Shown: positions 10,496-19,740, counted from the stretch's first letter. The stretch: 64,000 nucleotides of DNA from Chromobacterium aquaticum (GCF_021129195.1 NZ_JAJOHW010000013.1:40854-104853), one strand, 5' to 3'. The notes: generated by a model from the sequence alone, not told the origin. A program made the numbers and translations.

Positions 10496-11050
10496 ATGTC
10501 CATCAGCAATGAGCAACTGAACAAGCTGTCCCTCAACGGCCTGGAAACCGTTTTCCGTTTTTCGCAGATCACTCTGGACAGCGCCGAGCGCCTGGTCAAG
10601 CTGAATCTGGAAATCTCCAAGCAAACGCTGGAAGACAACGTCAAAGTCGCCAAGCAACTGAGCGGCGTGACCGACCCGCAGGAAGCCGTCACCCACCTGA
10701 ACAAGCTGACCACCCAGAGCATAGACGCCGCGCTGGCCAACTCGCGCAATCTGTACGACATCGTGTCCGCCGCGCAGAGCGAGCTGACCAAGCTGGCCGA
10801 GGAAAACCTGGGCAGCTTCAACAAGTCGCTGATCGGCGCGATCGAGTCCGCCGCCAAGAACGCCCCGGCTGGCTCCGACGCCGCGCTGAACGCGGTGAAG
10901 AGTTCGGTGGCCGCCGCCGCCGCCGCGGTCAACACCTTCAGCAAGGCAGCCCAGCAAGTGGTTGAATTCACCGACAGCAGCGTCAAGGCCGCCACCAGCG
11001 CCACCGCCGACGCGGTGAAGACCGCCAGCAAGCGCGCGCCCACTGCTTAA
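10496..11050 (+). CDS. phaP: Phasin family granule-associated protein
   Basis: Amphipathic helical protein that coats polyhydroxyalkanoate granules and controls their size and number. It has the phasin_2 pattern: LNKLSLNGLETVFRFSQITLDSAERLVKLNLE, then TDPQEAVTHLNKLTTQSIDAALANSRNLYDIVSAAQSEL, and an Ala/Lys-rich tail. 184 residues. The start at 10496 has a strong GGAGG nine bases upstream; an upstream in-frame codon at 10427 lies in the putative operator and is rejected. Divergent from its likely regulator phaR and followed by a terminator. Confidence 0.95.
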   Translation: MSISNEQLNKLSLNGLETVFRFSQITLDSAERLVKLNLEISKQTLEDNVKVAKQLSGVTDPQEAVTHLNKLTTQSIDAALANSRNLYDIVSAAQSELTKLAEENLGSFNKSLIGAIESAAKNAPAGSDAALNAVKSSVAAAAAAVNTFSKAAQQVVEFTDSSVKAATSATADAVKTASKRAPTA

Positions 11051-11076
11051 CAGAGAAGTTTCCGGCTAAAGCACAA

Positions 11077-11100
11077 CCCCGTCCCGCCGACGGGGTTTTT
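11077..11100 (+). terminator. Terminator of phaP
   Basis: CCCCGTC-CCGCC-GACGGGG followed by five T. Confidence 0.9.
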
Positions 11101-11189
11101 CTTTGCCGCGCGCCAGGATGGCATGTGAGCGGCGACAGGTTTACAATCTCCGCCTTAAGCACGTTTCAGGAAACCAATAGGTTCAGCGC

Positions 11190-12320
11190 ATGAAAATCAG
11201 CAGCAATTTTGACGCCGGCAGCATCGAGATCGTCTCCGCCGACAACTACGAAGACATCCAACTGCGCATCCGTCGCGACAATGCGGCCGAGTTCGCCCAG
11301 TGGTTTTACTTCCGCGTGCAAGGCGCCGCTTATCAGCACTGCACCTTCAATTTCCTGAACGCCAGCGAAAGCGCTTACCCGGATGGCTGGGTCGACTACC
11401 AGGCGGTGGCCTCCTATGACCGCATCAACTGGTTCCGCGTGCCCACCCATTACGAAAACGGCGTGATGACGATAGATCACGTGCCGCTGTCCGGCAGCAT
11501 CTACTACGCCTATTTCGAGCCCTATTCCTACGACCAGCACCTGAACCTGATCGGCCAGGCGCAAGGCTCCGGCCTGTGCCAGGTCAGCGACCTGGGCTTT
11601 ACCGTGCAGCAGCGCGACATCAATCTGCTGACCATAGGCCACGAGGTGGAATCGGATCTGAAGATCTGGATCATCGCTCGCCAGCACCCCGGCGAAACCA
11701 TGGCCGAATGGTTCATCGAGGGCCTGCTCAACCGCCTGCTGGATCCGCAGGATCCCACCAGCCGCGCGCTGCTGGACCGCGCCACCTTCTACGTGGTGCC
11801 GAACATGAACCCGGACGGCTCGGTGCTGGGCAATCTGCGCACCAACGCCGCCGGCGCCAACCTGAACCGCGAATGGGCGGCCCCCAGCGCGGAAACCAGC
11901 CCGGAAGTGCTGGCGGTGCGCAACAAGATGCAGGAAACCGGCGTCGACCTGTTCCTGGACATCCACGGCGACGAGAACATTCCCTATGTGTTCCTGGCCG
12001 GCACCGAGGGTGTGCCGTCGTGGAACGAGCGCCTGGAAACCCTGGCCGACCAGTTCCGCCACCATCTGCTGCTGGCCAGCCCGGATTACCAGACCGAGCA
12101 CGGCTACCCGCGCAACGCACCGGGCAAGGCCAATATGACCATCGCCACCAACTGGGTATGCGAGAACTTCGGCTGTCTCGCCTTCACGCTGGAAATGCCG
12201 TTCAAGGACAATGCCAATCTGCCGGACGACGACTTCGGCTGGAGCGGCCAGCGCAGCCTGCGCCTGGGCGAGGCGGCCTTGTCGCCCATCTATGCGATTG
12301 CACAGAACCTGCGCGCCTGA
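11190..12320 (+). CDS. M14-type zinc carboxypeptidase, cytosolic CCP-like
   Basis: Predicted zinc metallocarboxypeptidase of the M14 clan, nearest in layout to bacterial relatives of the cytosolic carboxypeptidase (Nna1/AGBL) group. An N-terminal beta-sandwich (about 1-125, FAQWFYFRVQGA) precedes the catalytic domain. Zinc ligands are visible in ARQHPGETMAEW (His and Glu, about 168-171) and FLDIHGDE (His, about 259). NMNPDGSVLGNLRTNAAGANLNREW carries substrate-binding residues, and a glutamate in FTLEMPFK is the likely catalytic base. No signal peptide, so cytoplasmic. The natural substrate is unknown. Single gene between terminators. Confidence 0.87.
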   Translation: MKISSNFDAGSIEIVSADNYEDIQLRIRRDNAAEFAQWFYFRVQGAAYQHCTFNFLNASESAYPDGWVDYQAVASYDRINWFRVPTHYENGVMTIDHVPLSGSIYYAYFEPYSYDQHLNLIGQAQGSGLCQVSDLGFTVQQRDINLLTIGHEVESDLKIWIIARQHPGETMAEWFIEGLLNRLLDPQDPTSRALLDRATFYVVPNMNPDGSVLGNLRTNAAGANLNREWAAPSAETSPEVLAVRNKMQETGVDLFLDIHGDENIPYVFLAGTEGVPSWNERLETLADQFRHHLLLASPDYQTEHGYPRNAPGKANMTIATNWVCENFGCLAFTLEMPFKDNANLPDDDFGWSGQRSLRLGEAALSPIYAIAQNLRA

Positions 12321-12341
12321 GCACCAATCAGGCCGAAACCA

Positions 12342-12368
12342 AAAAAGCCACGGAAACCGTGGCTTTTT
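12342..12368. terminator. Bidirectional terminator
   Basis: AAAAAGCCACGG-AAA-CCGTGGCTTTTT; serves the carboxypeptidase gene and the convergent gph. Confidence 0.9.
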
Positions 12369-12385
12369 TTCATTCCCGCCGCCGC

Positions 12386-13033
12386 TCAAACGTGATCGAG
12401 CAATTGCAGCGGATGGTCGATGGCGATATCGGCGCCCCACTCCGCCGGCCGGTCGCTATCGGCGATATAGCCCCAATTGGCCAACACCGTCTTCATGCCC
12501 ACGCTGCGGCCAGCGGCGATATCCCGCTCGGCGTCGCCCACGTACAGGCAATGCTCGGGCGCGATGCCTATCCGCTCGGCGGCGAAACGCATCGGCCGCG
12601 GATCCGGCTTGGGCACGCCAACGGTGTCGCCGCTGACCGTCACCGCCGGGCAGGAGATGAAGGGCAGCGATGGCACCAATCTATCGGTGAAACGCATCGG
12701 CTTATTGGTGATGATGCCCCACAGCAGCCCCTTGTCCATCAAGCCCTGGATCAGGCCGTTGACGCCATCGAACAAGACGGTCTCGTCGGCGAAGCTGTGC
12801 TCGTAATGGTCCAGGAAACGCAGGCGGTACTCCTCGAAACGCGGATGCTCGCGGTCGATGCCGAAGCCCAGGCTGACCAGCCCGCGCGCGCCGTGGCTGG
12901 CGATGGGCCGCACCGCCGCGTACGGCTGCGGCGGCAGGCCTTCCTCGGCCAGCAAGCGGTTGAGCGCGGCGCCCAGATCGCGCGCGGTGTCGGCCAGAGT
13001 GCCGTCCAGATCGAATAGAACTGCCTTGATCAT
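12386..13033 (-). CDS. gph: Phosphoglycolate phosphatase-type HAD hydrolase
   Basis: HAD-superfamily phosphatase of the Gph/PGP group, which removes 2-phosphoglycolate arising from DNA 3'-end repair. HAD motif I is FDLDGTLADTARDL with both aspartates; motif II is the ITNKP threonine; motif III is GVPKPDPRP; motif IV is YVGDAERD. The cap lies between motifs I and II. Start at 13033 (MIKAVLFDLDG) matches the family; a TTG four codons upstream is possible. 215 residues. Lies 63 bases downstream of ilvA on the same strand, so they may be cotranscribed. Close HAD relatives differ in substrate, so the activity is probable rather than certain. Confidence 0.88.
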   Translation of the reverse strand: MIKAVLFDLDGTLADTARDLGAALNRLLAEEGLPPQPYAAVRPIASHGARGLVSLGFGIDREHPRFEEYRLRFLDHYEHSFADETVLFDGVNGLIQGLMDKGLLWGIITNKPMRFTDRLVPSLPFISCPAVTVSGDTVGVPKPDPRPMRFAAERIGIAPEHCLYVGDAERDIAAGRSVGMKTVLANWGYIADSDRPAEWGADIAIDHPLQLLDHV

Positions 13034-13096
13034 GATTCGCTTCAAAGAGGTGGCACAGCGTCAGGCTGCCGACCACGAGCAGCCCGCCGGCCCGGT

Positions 13097-14626
13097 TCAA
13101 CGTATGGTCTTGCCCAGGAACAGCTTGTAGGCCGGGTTCTGGGTTTCCTCGACATAGGGATAACCCAGATTGTCCAGGAAGCGCTGGAACTCCGCGTCGT
13201 CGCTGGCCGGCACCTGAATGCCCACCAGCACGCGGCCGTAATCAGCGCCGTGGTTGCGATAATGAAACAGGCTGATGTTCCAGTCCACGCTCATCGCTTC
13301 CAGGAAGCGCATCAAGGCGCCCGGCCGGTCCGGAAACTCGAAGCGCAGCACCCGCTCGTCCTTGAGCTGCGGCGCGTGGCCGCCCACCAGGTGGCGGATG
13401 TGCAGCTTGGCCAATTCGTTGTCGGTCAGATCGATGCTGCCCAGATCATTGGCGTTCAGGCTGGCCAGAATGCTTTCCAGATCCGGCTTGCCGCTGATCT
13501 GCACGCCGACGAAAACATGGGCGGTGCCGGGATCGGCGAAGCGGTAATTGAACTCGGTAATGTTGCGGCCGCCTATCACGGTGCAGAAGCGCTTGAAGCT
13601 GCCGGGTTTTTCCGGGATGGTCACCGCGATCACGGCTTCCCGCCGCTCGCCCAGCTCGGAACGCTCGGACACGTGGCGCAGACGATCGAAATTCATATTG
13701 GCGCCACAGGAAATCGCCACCAGCGTCTGATCGGCGCAACCCTCGCGCTCGACATAAGCCTTGGCGCCGGCCACCGCCAAGGCGCCCGCCGGCTCCACGA
13801 TGGAGCGGGTGTCTTCGAAAATGTCCTTGATCGCCGCGCAGATGGCGTCGGTGTCCACCAGGATGATCTCATCCAACAGCTCGCGGCAGATGCGGAAAGT
13901 CTCCTCGCCCACCAGCTTGACCGCCACGCCATCGGCGAACAAACCCACATCCTTCAACTCCACGCGCTCGCCCTTGGCGATGGATTGGCGCATCGCGTCG
14001 GAATCCACCGGCTGCACCCCTATCACCTTGACCTCGGGCTTGAGCCGCTTGATGAAGCTGGCGACGCCGGAGGCCAGGCCGCCGCCGCCGATGGCGACAA
14101 AGACCGCGTCCAGATCGTCCGGATGCTGACGCAGGATTTCCATGCCTATGGTGCCTTGGCCGGCGATCACATCCGGATCGTCGAACGGCGGGATATAGGT
14201 CATGCCGTTTTGAGCGGCCAATTCAGTCGCGTGGTGGAAGGCTTCGTTGAAGGAATCGCCATGCAACACCACCTGGCCGCCGTATTGCTTGACCGCGTCT
14301 ATCTTGATCTGCGGCGTGGTCACCGGCATCACGATGGTGGCGGCACAACCCAGCTTGCTCGCGGACAAGGCCACGCCCTGGGCGTGGTTGCCGGCGCTGG
14401 CGGTGATCACGCCGCGCTCGCGCTGTTCCCGGCTGAGCTTGGCCATCTTGTTGTAAGCGCCGCGCAGCTTGAATGAAAACACCGGCTGCAAATCCTCGCG
14501 CTTGAGCAGAATCTTGTTGCGGTAGCGGCGCGACAGATTGGGCGCCAGCTCCAGCGGCGTTTCGATGGCGACGTCGTATACCCGCGACGTCAGGATGCGT
14601 TCCAGATAGTCTTGCTTCTCTTGCAT
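13097..14626 (-). CDS. ilvA: Threonine dehydratase, biosynthetic
   Basis: PLP enzyme converting threonine to 2-oxobutanoate, first committed step to isoleucine. The PLP lysine is in VFSFKLRGAYNKM (K53); a glycine-rich phosphate loop GGGGLASG and SAGNHAQGVALSA are clear. Two C-terminal ACT-like regulatory domains (about 325-505, KPGSFKRFC and RPGALMRFLEAM) mark the long, allosterically inhibited biosynthetic form rather than the short catabolic one. Start at 14626 (MQEKQDYLERIL) gives 509 residues. Upstream of gph on the same strand. Confidence 0.96.
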   Translation of the reverse strand: MQEKQDYLERILTSRVYDVAIETPLELAPNLSRRYRNKILLKREDLQPVFSFKLRGAYNKMAKLSREQRERGVITASAGNHAQGVALSASKLGCAATIVMPVTTPQIKIDAVKQYGGQVVLHGDSFNEAFHHATELAAQNGMTYIPPFDDPDVIAGQGTIGMEILRQHPDDLDAVFVAIGGGGLASGVASFIKRLKPEVKVIGVQPVDSDAMRQSIAKGERVELKDVGLFADGVAVKLVGEETFRICRELLDEIILVDTDAICAAIKDIFEDTRSIVEPAGALAVAGAKAYVEREGCADQTLVAISCGANMNFDRLRHVSERSELGERREAVIAVTIPEKPGSFKRFCTVIGGRNITEFNYRFADPGTAHVFVGVQISGKPDLESILASLNANDLGSIDLTDNELAKLHIRHLVGGHAPQLKDERVLRFEFPDRPGALMRFLEAMSVDWNISLFHYRNHGADYGRVLVGIQVPASDDAEFQRFLDNLGYPYVEETQNPAYKLFLGKTIR

Positions 14627-14842
14627 GGCAAAGCCTTTGTCCCGATCATTATTGTGCTTGAACTGCCAGAGTAGCAGGAACTCCAAGTCTACGGGAAGCC
14701 TTGATAACATTGGATTGTTGCATTGCAGTATCGAGAAGCCGCCCGCAGAAAATCCCCACTTTGCGGCAACCGGTCGGCAATCCGCGTGTATAATCAACGG
14801 CTACTATTAGGCCCTCAACCCCCAGCGTTGCCCATAGGAACA

Positions 14843-15988
14843 ATGAAAACATTCACCAGCATTCTCACGGCAGCGGCGATTGCGCTGCCGTCCGTCTCCT
14901 TCGCCTCCGCCGCCTTCCTGCCGCCCGCGCCCGAGATCGCCGGCAAGGCCTATTACCTGACCGATTTCAACAGCGGACAAGTGCTGGCCGAGCGCGACCC
15001 GGACTCCCGCGTGGAGCCGGCTTCGCTGACCAAGCTGATGACCGCCTACCTCACCTTCAAGGCGCTGAAGGAAAAACGGCTGACGCTGGAGCAGACGCTG
15101 ACGGTGTCGCAAAAAGGCTGGAAGACCGAAGGCTCGCGCATGTTCCTGGATCCCAAGGTGCCGGCCAAGGTCGACGACCTGATCAAGGGCATGATCGTGC
15201 AATCCGGCAACGACGCCTGCGTGACGCTGGCCGAAGCCATTGCCGGCAGCGAAGAAGTGTTCGCCCAGGTGATGACCCAGCAAGCGCAGAAACTGGGCAT
15301 GAAGAATACCCAGTTCCGCAACGCCACCGGCCTGCCCAACCCCGAGCACTACACCACCGTGCATGATCTGGGCATCCTGGCCGGCGCGCTGATCCGCGAC
15401 TTCCCGGAGTTCTACCCGATCTACTCGATCAAGTCCTTCACCTACAACAATATCAAGCAGCCCAACCGCAACCTGCTGCTCTACCGCGACCCCAACGTCG
15501 ACGGCATGAAGACCGGCTACACCGATAGCGCCGGCTACAATATGATCACCACCAGCCACCGCGACGGCCGTCGCGTGATTTCGGTGGTGGTGGGCACCGC
15601 CAGCCCGGAAGCGCGCGCGGTGGAAAGCTCCAAGCTGCTCAACTACGGCTTGCAGTTTTACGATACGCCCAAACTGTATAGCGGAGCCAAGCCGGTATCC
15701 GAGCTGCCCATCTACAAGGGCGCGGCCAAAACCGTGTCCGTCGGCTTCGCCAGCGACGTCTACGCCACCGTGGCCAAGGGCCAGGCCGCCAAGCTCAAGG
15801 CCGACCTGACCACCATGCAGCCCTTGATCGCCCCGGTCAAAGCCGGCCAGGTGGTGGGCAAGCTGGTGGTGTCCCTGGACGGCAAGCCGCTATTCGAGCG
15901 CCCGGTTGTGGCCTTGAAGGCGGTGGAAGAAGGCGGTTTCTTCAGCCGGCTGTGGGATAGCATCAAGCTGATGCTGGGCTGGAAATAA
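14843..15988 (+). CDS. dacC: D-alanyl-D-alanine carboxypeptidase (PBP5/6 family)
   Basis: Trims the terminal D-Ala from peptidoglycan stem peptides at the outer face of the inner membrane. A signal peptide (about 1-24, ending SVSFASA) is followed by the three penicillin-binding motifs: SLTK near 61, SGN near 121 and KTG near 223. The C-terminal PBP5 beta domain and an amphipathic anchor (FFSRLWDSIKLMLGWK) close the protein. 381 residues; AGGAA precedes the ATG. In E. coli and many relatives dacA/C is followed by ybeD-lipB-lipA; here the same order holds, but repeat copy B sits in the gap. Confidence 0.95.
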   Translation: MKTFTSILTAAAIALPSVSFASAAFLPPAPEIAGKAYYLTDFNSGQVLAERDPDSRVEPASLTKLMTAYLTFKALKEKRLTLEQTLTVSQKGWKTEGSRMFLDPKVPAKVDDLIKGMIVQSGNDACVTLAEAIAGSEEVFAQVMTQQAQKLGMKNTQFRNATGLPNPEHYTTVHDLGILAGALIRDFPEFYPIYSIKSFTYNNIKQPNRNLLLYRDPNVDGMKTGYTDSAGYNMITTSHRDGRRVISVVVGTASPEARAVESSKLLNYGLQFYDTPKLYSGAKPVSELPIYKGAAKTVSVGFASDVYATVAKGQAAKLKADLTTMQPLIAPVKAGQVVGKLVVSLDGKPLFERPVVALKAVEEGGFFSRLWDSIKLMLGWK

Positions 15989-16316
15989 ACGGCGTCCGCC
16001 GTTGATCGCGGCGCCGGGCATCGCCCGGACGCCGCGGCTGTATTATGATGTGGCGTTTTAGTAATAAAGACGACCGTAAAATGTATTGGCGCGGGCGGCC
16101 CGGTTTGCCGTACAACTGGCTGCTGCGCCTTTGCCCGTTTCGGGTTCGGCGTCTTTAGAACCTGTTTACGATCTGCTGCGCTTCGGCGATACAGCGTTGA
16201 AAACCGCTTCGAAATGCTCAGGTACCGTGTGTACACTCCGCTTTCTCAACTGTTTTCGCCTTGTCTCGCTCTTGCTCGCAAAATCGTAAACACGTTCTTA
16301 GCGGATTTGATTGAAT
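15989..16316. other. Intergenic region dacC-ybeD
   Basis: 328 bases. Contains a GC-rich hairpin (16009-16036, GCGGCG..CGCCGC with CCGGGC-ATC-GCCCGG inside) without a T-run, an AT-rich patch near 16040-16080, and repeat copy B (16157-16298). An in-frame 25-codon ORF at 16081-16158 is too short to call. Confidence 0.5.
16157..16298 (+). repeat. Dispersed inverted-end intergenic repeat, copy B
   Basis: 142 bp and the most intact copy. Terminal inverted repeats match at 15 of 16 bases: AGAACCTGTTTACGAT at the left and ATCGTAAACACGTTCT at the right. Internal blocks TTCGAAATGCTCA, CCGCTTTCTCA and TTTTCGCCTTG recur in copies A, C and D. Ends 18 bases before the ybeD start codon. Confidence 0.8.
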
Positions 16317-16583
16317 ATGTCTGAAAAACAGGAACTCATGGAATTCCCCTGTCGCTTCCCCATCAAGGTGATGGGCGAGCGTCACGAGGAATTCGTCGTC
16401 ACCATCACCGAGGTCGTCCGCGTCAACGCGCCCGACCTGGCCGACCACGACGTGACGCTGCGCGAAAGCTCCAATGGCCGCTTCTACGCGCTGACCGTCA
16501 CCGTCACCGCCACCTCGCGTCAACAGCTGGATAATATCTACCTGTCGCTGACCGGCCATCCGATGGTGAAAATGGTGCTCTAA
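16317..16583 (+). CDS. ybeD: DUF493/YbeD family protein
   Basis: Small ACT-like alpha/beta protein, nearly always encoded beside lipB; biochemical role unproven. 88 residues, with the family pattern [14 protein letters not shown] at the N-terminus and [15 protein letters not shown] sequence (here [25 protein letters not shown]) at the end. The ATG at 16317 is used; a TTG two codons upstream is in frame. Ribosome site is weak (GCGGAT). lipB starts 16 bases downstream, so ybeD-lipB-lipA is one unit. Confidence 0.93.
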   Translation: MSEKQELMEFPCRFPIKVMGERHEEFVVTITEVVRVNAPDLADHDVTLRESSNGRFYALTVTVTATSRQQLDNIYLSLTGHPMVKMVL

Positions 16584-16599
16584 GCACCAGGAGATTGCC

Positions 16600-17223
16600 G
16601 TGTCGCGCATCGTCAAACATCTGGGCCGGGTCGACTACGAGCCAACCTGGCGCGCCATGCAGGCGTTCACCGACGCCCGCAACGCCGACACCCCGGATGA
16701 ACTGTGGGTGGTCGAGCACCCGCCCGTCTACACCCAGGGCCTAGCCGGTAAGCCGGAGCATCTGCTGCACGCCACCGCCATCCCGGTGGTGAAAACCGAC
16801 CGCGGCGGCCAGATCACCTATCATGGTCCTGGCCAATTGGTGGTCTACCTGCTGGTGGACTTCAAGCGCATGGGCATAGGCGTGCGCGAGTTGGTGCGCC
16901 GCATCGAACAAGCGGTGATAGACACGCTGGCGGAGCTGGGCATCCACGGCAATGGCGATGTGGACGCCCCCGGCGTTTACGTGGCCGGCGCCAAGATCGC
17001 CTCGCTGGGCCTGCGCATCAAGAACCACGCGGTCTACCACGGCCTCAGCTTCAATGTGGACATGGACCTGGCGCCTTTCGATTCCATCAATCCTTGCGGT
17101 TACGCCAACCTCAAGGTGACCGACCTGAAACAACTGGGAGTGGAGCTGAGCCTTGCCGCCGCCGCCGATACGCTGCTGCCGCATCTGGAGCGCCTCCTGA
17201 ACTGCACCGAGGAACTGACATGA
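16600..17223 (+). CDS. lipB: Octanoyl-[ACP]:protein N-octanoyltransferase LipB
   Basis: Transfers octanoate from acyl carrier protein to lipoyl domains of 2-oxoacid dehydrogenases and GcvH. Motifs: [21 protein letters not shown], the [16 protein letters not shown] loop, GAPGVYV-like [21 protein letters not shown] with the catalytic lysine, and the conserved cysteine in [20 protein letters not shown] start with CAGGAG eight bases upstream. 207 residues. Its TGA overlaps the lipA ATG (ATGA), implying coupled translation. Confidence 0.96.
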   Translation: MSRIVKHLGRVDYEPTWRAMQAFTDARNADTPDELWVVEHPPVYTQGLAGKPEHLLHATAIPVVKTDRGGQITYHGPGQLVVYLLVDFKRMGIGVRELVRRIEQAVIDTLAELGIHGNGDVDAPGVYVAGAKIASLGLRIKNHAVYHGLSFNVDMDLAPFDSINPCGYANLKVTDLKQLGVELSLAAAADTLLPHLERLLNCTEELT

Positions 17224-18167
17224 AGCCGGAAAACCAGGCTGGGGTCAAACACAAGGGCGCGGCCAAAACCGCGCGCATCCCCATCAAGATCGTCCCGCTG
17301 GACGAAAAGCTGAAAAAGCCGGAATGGATCCGCGCCAAGCTGCCCAACGGCCAGCGCTTCCACGAGATCAAGCAGATCCTGCGCGAACAGAAGCTGCACA
17401 CCGTCTGTGAAGAAGCCACCTGCCCGAATATCGGCGAGTGCTTCAGCAAAGGCACCGCCACCTTCATGATCATGGGCGACATCTGCACCCGCCGCTGCCC
17501 GTTCTGCGACGTGGGCCACGGCCGCCCCAACCCGCTGGACGCGGACGAGCCGCGCCATCTGGCTGAAAGCGTGGCCGCGATGAAGCTGAAATACGTGGTG
17601 GTGACCTCGGTGGACCGCGACGATCTGCGCGACGGCGGTGCCCAGCATTTCGCCGACTGCATCAGCTCGGTGCGCGAAATGTCGCCCAACACCCAGATCG
17701 AAACCCTGGTGCCGGACTTCCGCGGCCGCCTGGACGTGGCCGTCGACATCCTGAGCCAGACGCCGCCGGATGTGATGAACCACAATCTGGAAACCGTGCC
17801 GCGGCTGTACAAGCAGGCGCGTCCGGGCTCGGATTACGCGCACTCGCTGCAACTACTGAAGGACTACAAGGCCAAGAACCCCAATGTCCGCACCAAGTCC
17901 GGCCTGATGGTGGGCCTGGGCGAAACCGACGAAGAGATTCTGGAAGTGATGCGTGATCTGCGCGCCCACAATGTGGACATGCTGACCATAGGCCAGTATC
18001 TGCAACCTTCCGACGGCCACCTGCCGGTACTGCGCTATGTGCATCCGGACGTGTTCAAGATGTTCGAGACCAAGGCCTATGAAATGGGCTTCGTCCACGC
18101 CGCGGTGGGCGCGATGGTACGTTCCAGCTACCACGCCGACGTGCAGGCGCACGAGGCCGGCGTGTAA
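17220..18167 (+). CDS. lipA: Lipoyl synthase LipA
   Basis: Radical-SAM enzyme that inserts two sulfurs into protein-bound octanoate made by LipB. The auxiliary cluster motif [12 protein letters not shown] and the radical-SAM motif CTRRCPFC are both present, as is the C-terminal serine (VRSSYHAD) that ligands the sacrificial cluster. About 315 residues, normal. The ATG overlaps the lipB stop. Followed by a terminator, which ends the ybeD-lipB-lipA unit. Confidence 0.97.
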   Translation: MKPENQAGVKHKGAAKTARIPIKIVPLDEKLKKPEWIRAKLPNGQRFHEIKQILREQKLHTVCEEATCPNIGECFSKGTATFMIMGDICTRRCPFCDVGHGRPNPLDADEPRHLAESVAAMKLKYVVVTSVDRDDLRDGGAQHFADCISSVREMSPNTQIETLVPDFRGRLDVAVDILSQTPPDVMNHNLETVPRLYKQARPGSDYAHSLQLLKDYKAKNPNVRTKSGLMVGLGETDEEILEVMRDLRAHNVDMLTIGQYLQPSDGHLPVLRYVHPDVFKMFETKAYEMGFVHAAVGAMVRSSYHADVQAHEAGV

Positions 18168-18186
18168 ACGCCGACCCCGCCGGACC

Positions 18187-18212
18187 AAGGGAGCTCCAGG
18201 GCTCCCTTTTTT
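18187..18212 (+). terminator. Terminator of lipA operon
   Basis: AAGGGAGC-TCCAGG-GCTCCCTT followed by T-run. Confidence 0.9.
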
Positions 18213-18351
18213 CATTTCGTGTCTTTGGTACAGGCATGCGGCGCCGGCGAATCGGCTATACCATGGCATGCGCCCACCGGGGCGCCAGCACACGTTTCAT
18301 CCCGCAAACCGCGCGGACGCAGCCACGCCCGCCTGCTGATGGAGCCGCGCC

Positions 18352-19215
18352 ATGCCCACCCGCCCTCGCCTGCCGGCCCTGCTGCCACTGCTACTGCTGG
18401 CCGCCTGCGCCACCCCGCCCAATAAGCCCTTCTCCGATTTCGACCAGGCTACCCGCAAGGTTCAACTAAGCACCGGCAATACCCTGGAGCGCATCCAGCA
18501 CAACGCCCGCCTCAATGCGGTGCTCACTGCGCCCAACGCCCCGCTGAACCCGGACACATTCCGACTTCAAACCGGCAGCGGCGCTGGCTACGACCTGGCA
18601 CCCGCACTGGGGCAGCTGCAGGCCACGCTGGACACGCTGGCACTGTACGCGCGCACCCTGAACGGCCTAGCCGGCGACCGGGAGGCCGAAGCCCGGGTCG
18701 ATGCCGCCGCCCAGGATCTGGCCGACAGCATCCAGGATCTCAAGCGGCAAGGCGGCAACGAAGATGCCGCCAAAATACTCGCCACCGCCGCCGACGCGCT
18801 GGGCAGACAACTGACAGCCGCGCAACGCCAAGCCGCGCTGCGCAAGGTCATGGCGACAGCCCAGCCCGGGCTCGAACTGCTGGCCGACAACAGCCACCGC
18901 GCTCTGAGCATGCTGCCCGCCTATCTGACCGTGATCCGGGACAGCCTGCTGCGCCACGCCAACTTCAGCCGGCCGCCCTACGGCAGCTGGCAGCGCTATC
19001 AGTTCGACCTCGCCATCGCCGACAGGCTGCGCGAGCTCGAGCGGATAGAAGCCGCGCTGCAGGCCAGCGACCAGGCGATTCAGGGCTTCCCCGCCGCCAA
19101 TCGCCAGTTGCTGCAAAACCTGGACGCGCCCGCCTCAAGTCTGCAGGCGCTACGCGCCTTCGCCGCCGAAGCGCGGCGGCTGCGCGATTTTTATCGCGAG
19201 CTGCCCGACAAATAA
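18352..19215 (+). CDS. Uncharacterised lipoprotein
   Basis: I do not recognise the family. A short signal sequence ends in the lipobox LAAC (cysteine near residue 19), and the next residues are ATPP, so export to the outer membrane is likely. The mature 268 residues are Ala/Leu/Gln-rich and predicted mostly helical, with repeated heptad-like stretches (AALGQLQATLDTLALYARTLNGLAG; AADALGRQLTAAQRQAALRKV) and a conserved-looking SRPPYGSWQRYQFDLAIADRLRELERIEAALQA. GGAG lies eight bases before the ATG. The next gene on the strand is a small helical protein about 125 bases away, with a truncated repeat between them. Confidence 0.7.
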   Translation: MPTRPRLPALLPLLLLAACATPPNKPFSDFDQATRKVQLSTGNTLERIQHNARLNAVLTAPNAPLNPDTFRLQTGSGAGYDLAPALGQLQATLDTLALYARTLNGLAGDREAEARVDAAAQDLADSIQDLKRQGGNEDAAKILATAADALGRQLTAAQRQAALRKVMATAQPGLELLADNSHRALSMLPAYLTVIRDSLLRHANFSRPPYGSWQRYQFDLAIADRLRELERIEAALQASDQAIQGFPAANRQLLQNLDAPASSLQALRAFAAEARRLRDFYRELPDK

Positions 19216-19228
19216 TGAGCGAGCACCA

Positions 19229-19322
19229 CTTCGAAATGCTCATGCACCACTGCAGCACATTCCGCTTTCTCGGCCACTTTCACCTTGTTTCGCCCTTGTT
19301 CTCAAGACCTTGAACGGGGCTC
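19229..19322 (+). repeat. Dispersed intergenic repeat, copy D (left end missing)
   Basis: About 94 bp in the same orientation as copy B. It keeps CTTCGAAATGCTCA, TTCCGCTTTCTC, CCTTGTTTCGCCCTTG and a right end reading TTGAACGGGGCTC. The left third and left inverted end are absent. It ends 18 bases before the next start codon, the same spacing as copy B. Confidence 0.65.
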
Positions 19323-19340
19323 CAAGCATGGAGAACGAGC

Positions 19341-19646
19341 ATGGACCAACACACAGCAGTCGAACTCGTCGGCGGACTGGCGTCGCGCATCAATAATCTG
19401 GCCGTCGCCAGCCTGGGCGCGGACAGCAGGACGCTGTTGGCGCAACAGGATGAACTGGCGAACCAGACCTTGGCGCTGATCGCCCGCGAACTGAACGCCG
19501 ACACCGCCGACTTCCAAACCGCCATCGCAGCGCTGCAGGCGGCCATCGCCGCCGCCGACCAGGCCGCGCAGCAACTGCAACAGGTGGGCAGAGCCATAGG
19601 CCTGACCGCCAAGGCCATCTCCGCGGTCGCCAAGCTGCTGACCTGA
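19341..19646 (+). CDS. Small helical protein of unknown function
   Basis: 101 residues, no signal peptide or membrane segment. The sequence is Ala/Gln-rich and strongly helical (QTAIAALQAAIAAADQAAQQLQQVG), ending in a mildly hydrophobic GLTAKAISAVAKLLT. GGAG lies upstream of the ATG. I do not recognise the family. It follows the unknown lipoprotein on the same strand and may belong with it; a truncated repeat lies between. Good codon usage and a clean terminator directly downstream support it as a real gene. Confidence 0.62.
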   Translation: MDQHTAVELVGGLASRINNLAVASLGADSRTLLAQQDELANQTLALIARELNADTADFQTAIAALQAAIAAADQAAQQLQQVGRAIGLTAKAISAVAKLLT

Positions 19647-19673
19647 GCTCCCTCATTTCGTCCAGCCATGAAA

Positions 19674-19703
19674 AATGCCGCCCCTGTTGCCAGGGGCGGC
19701 ATT
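19674..19703. terminator. Bidirectional terminator before porin end
   Basis: Thirteen-base stem AATGCCGCCCCTG-TTGC-CAGGGGCGGCATT between the small helical gene and the convergent porin. Confidence 0.8.
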
Positions 19704-19740
19704 CCAAACTGTTCGCAGCTTTACGTCTAGCCCGTAACGC

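Noticed and set aside
16081..16158. 25-codon frame between dacC and ybeD
   Set aside because: Too short, no ribosome site, and its stop codon overlaps the left end of repeat copy B; may be a remnant but cannot be supported.
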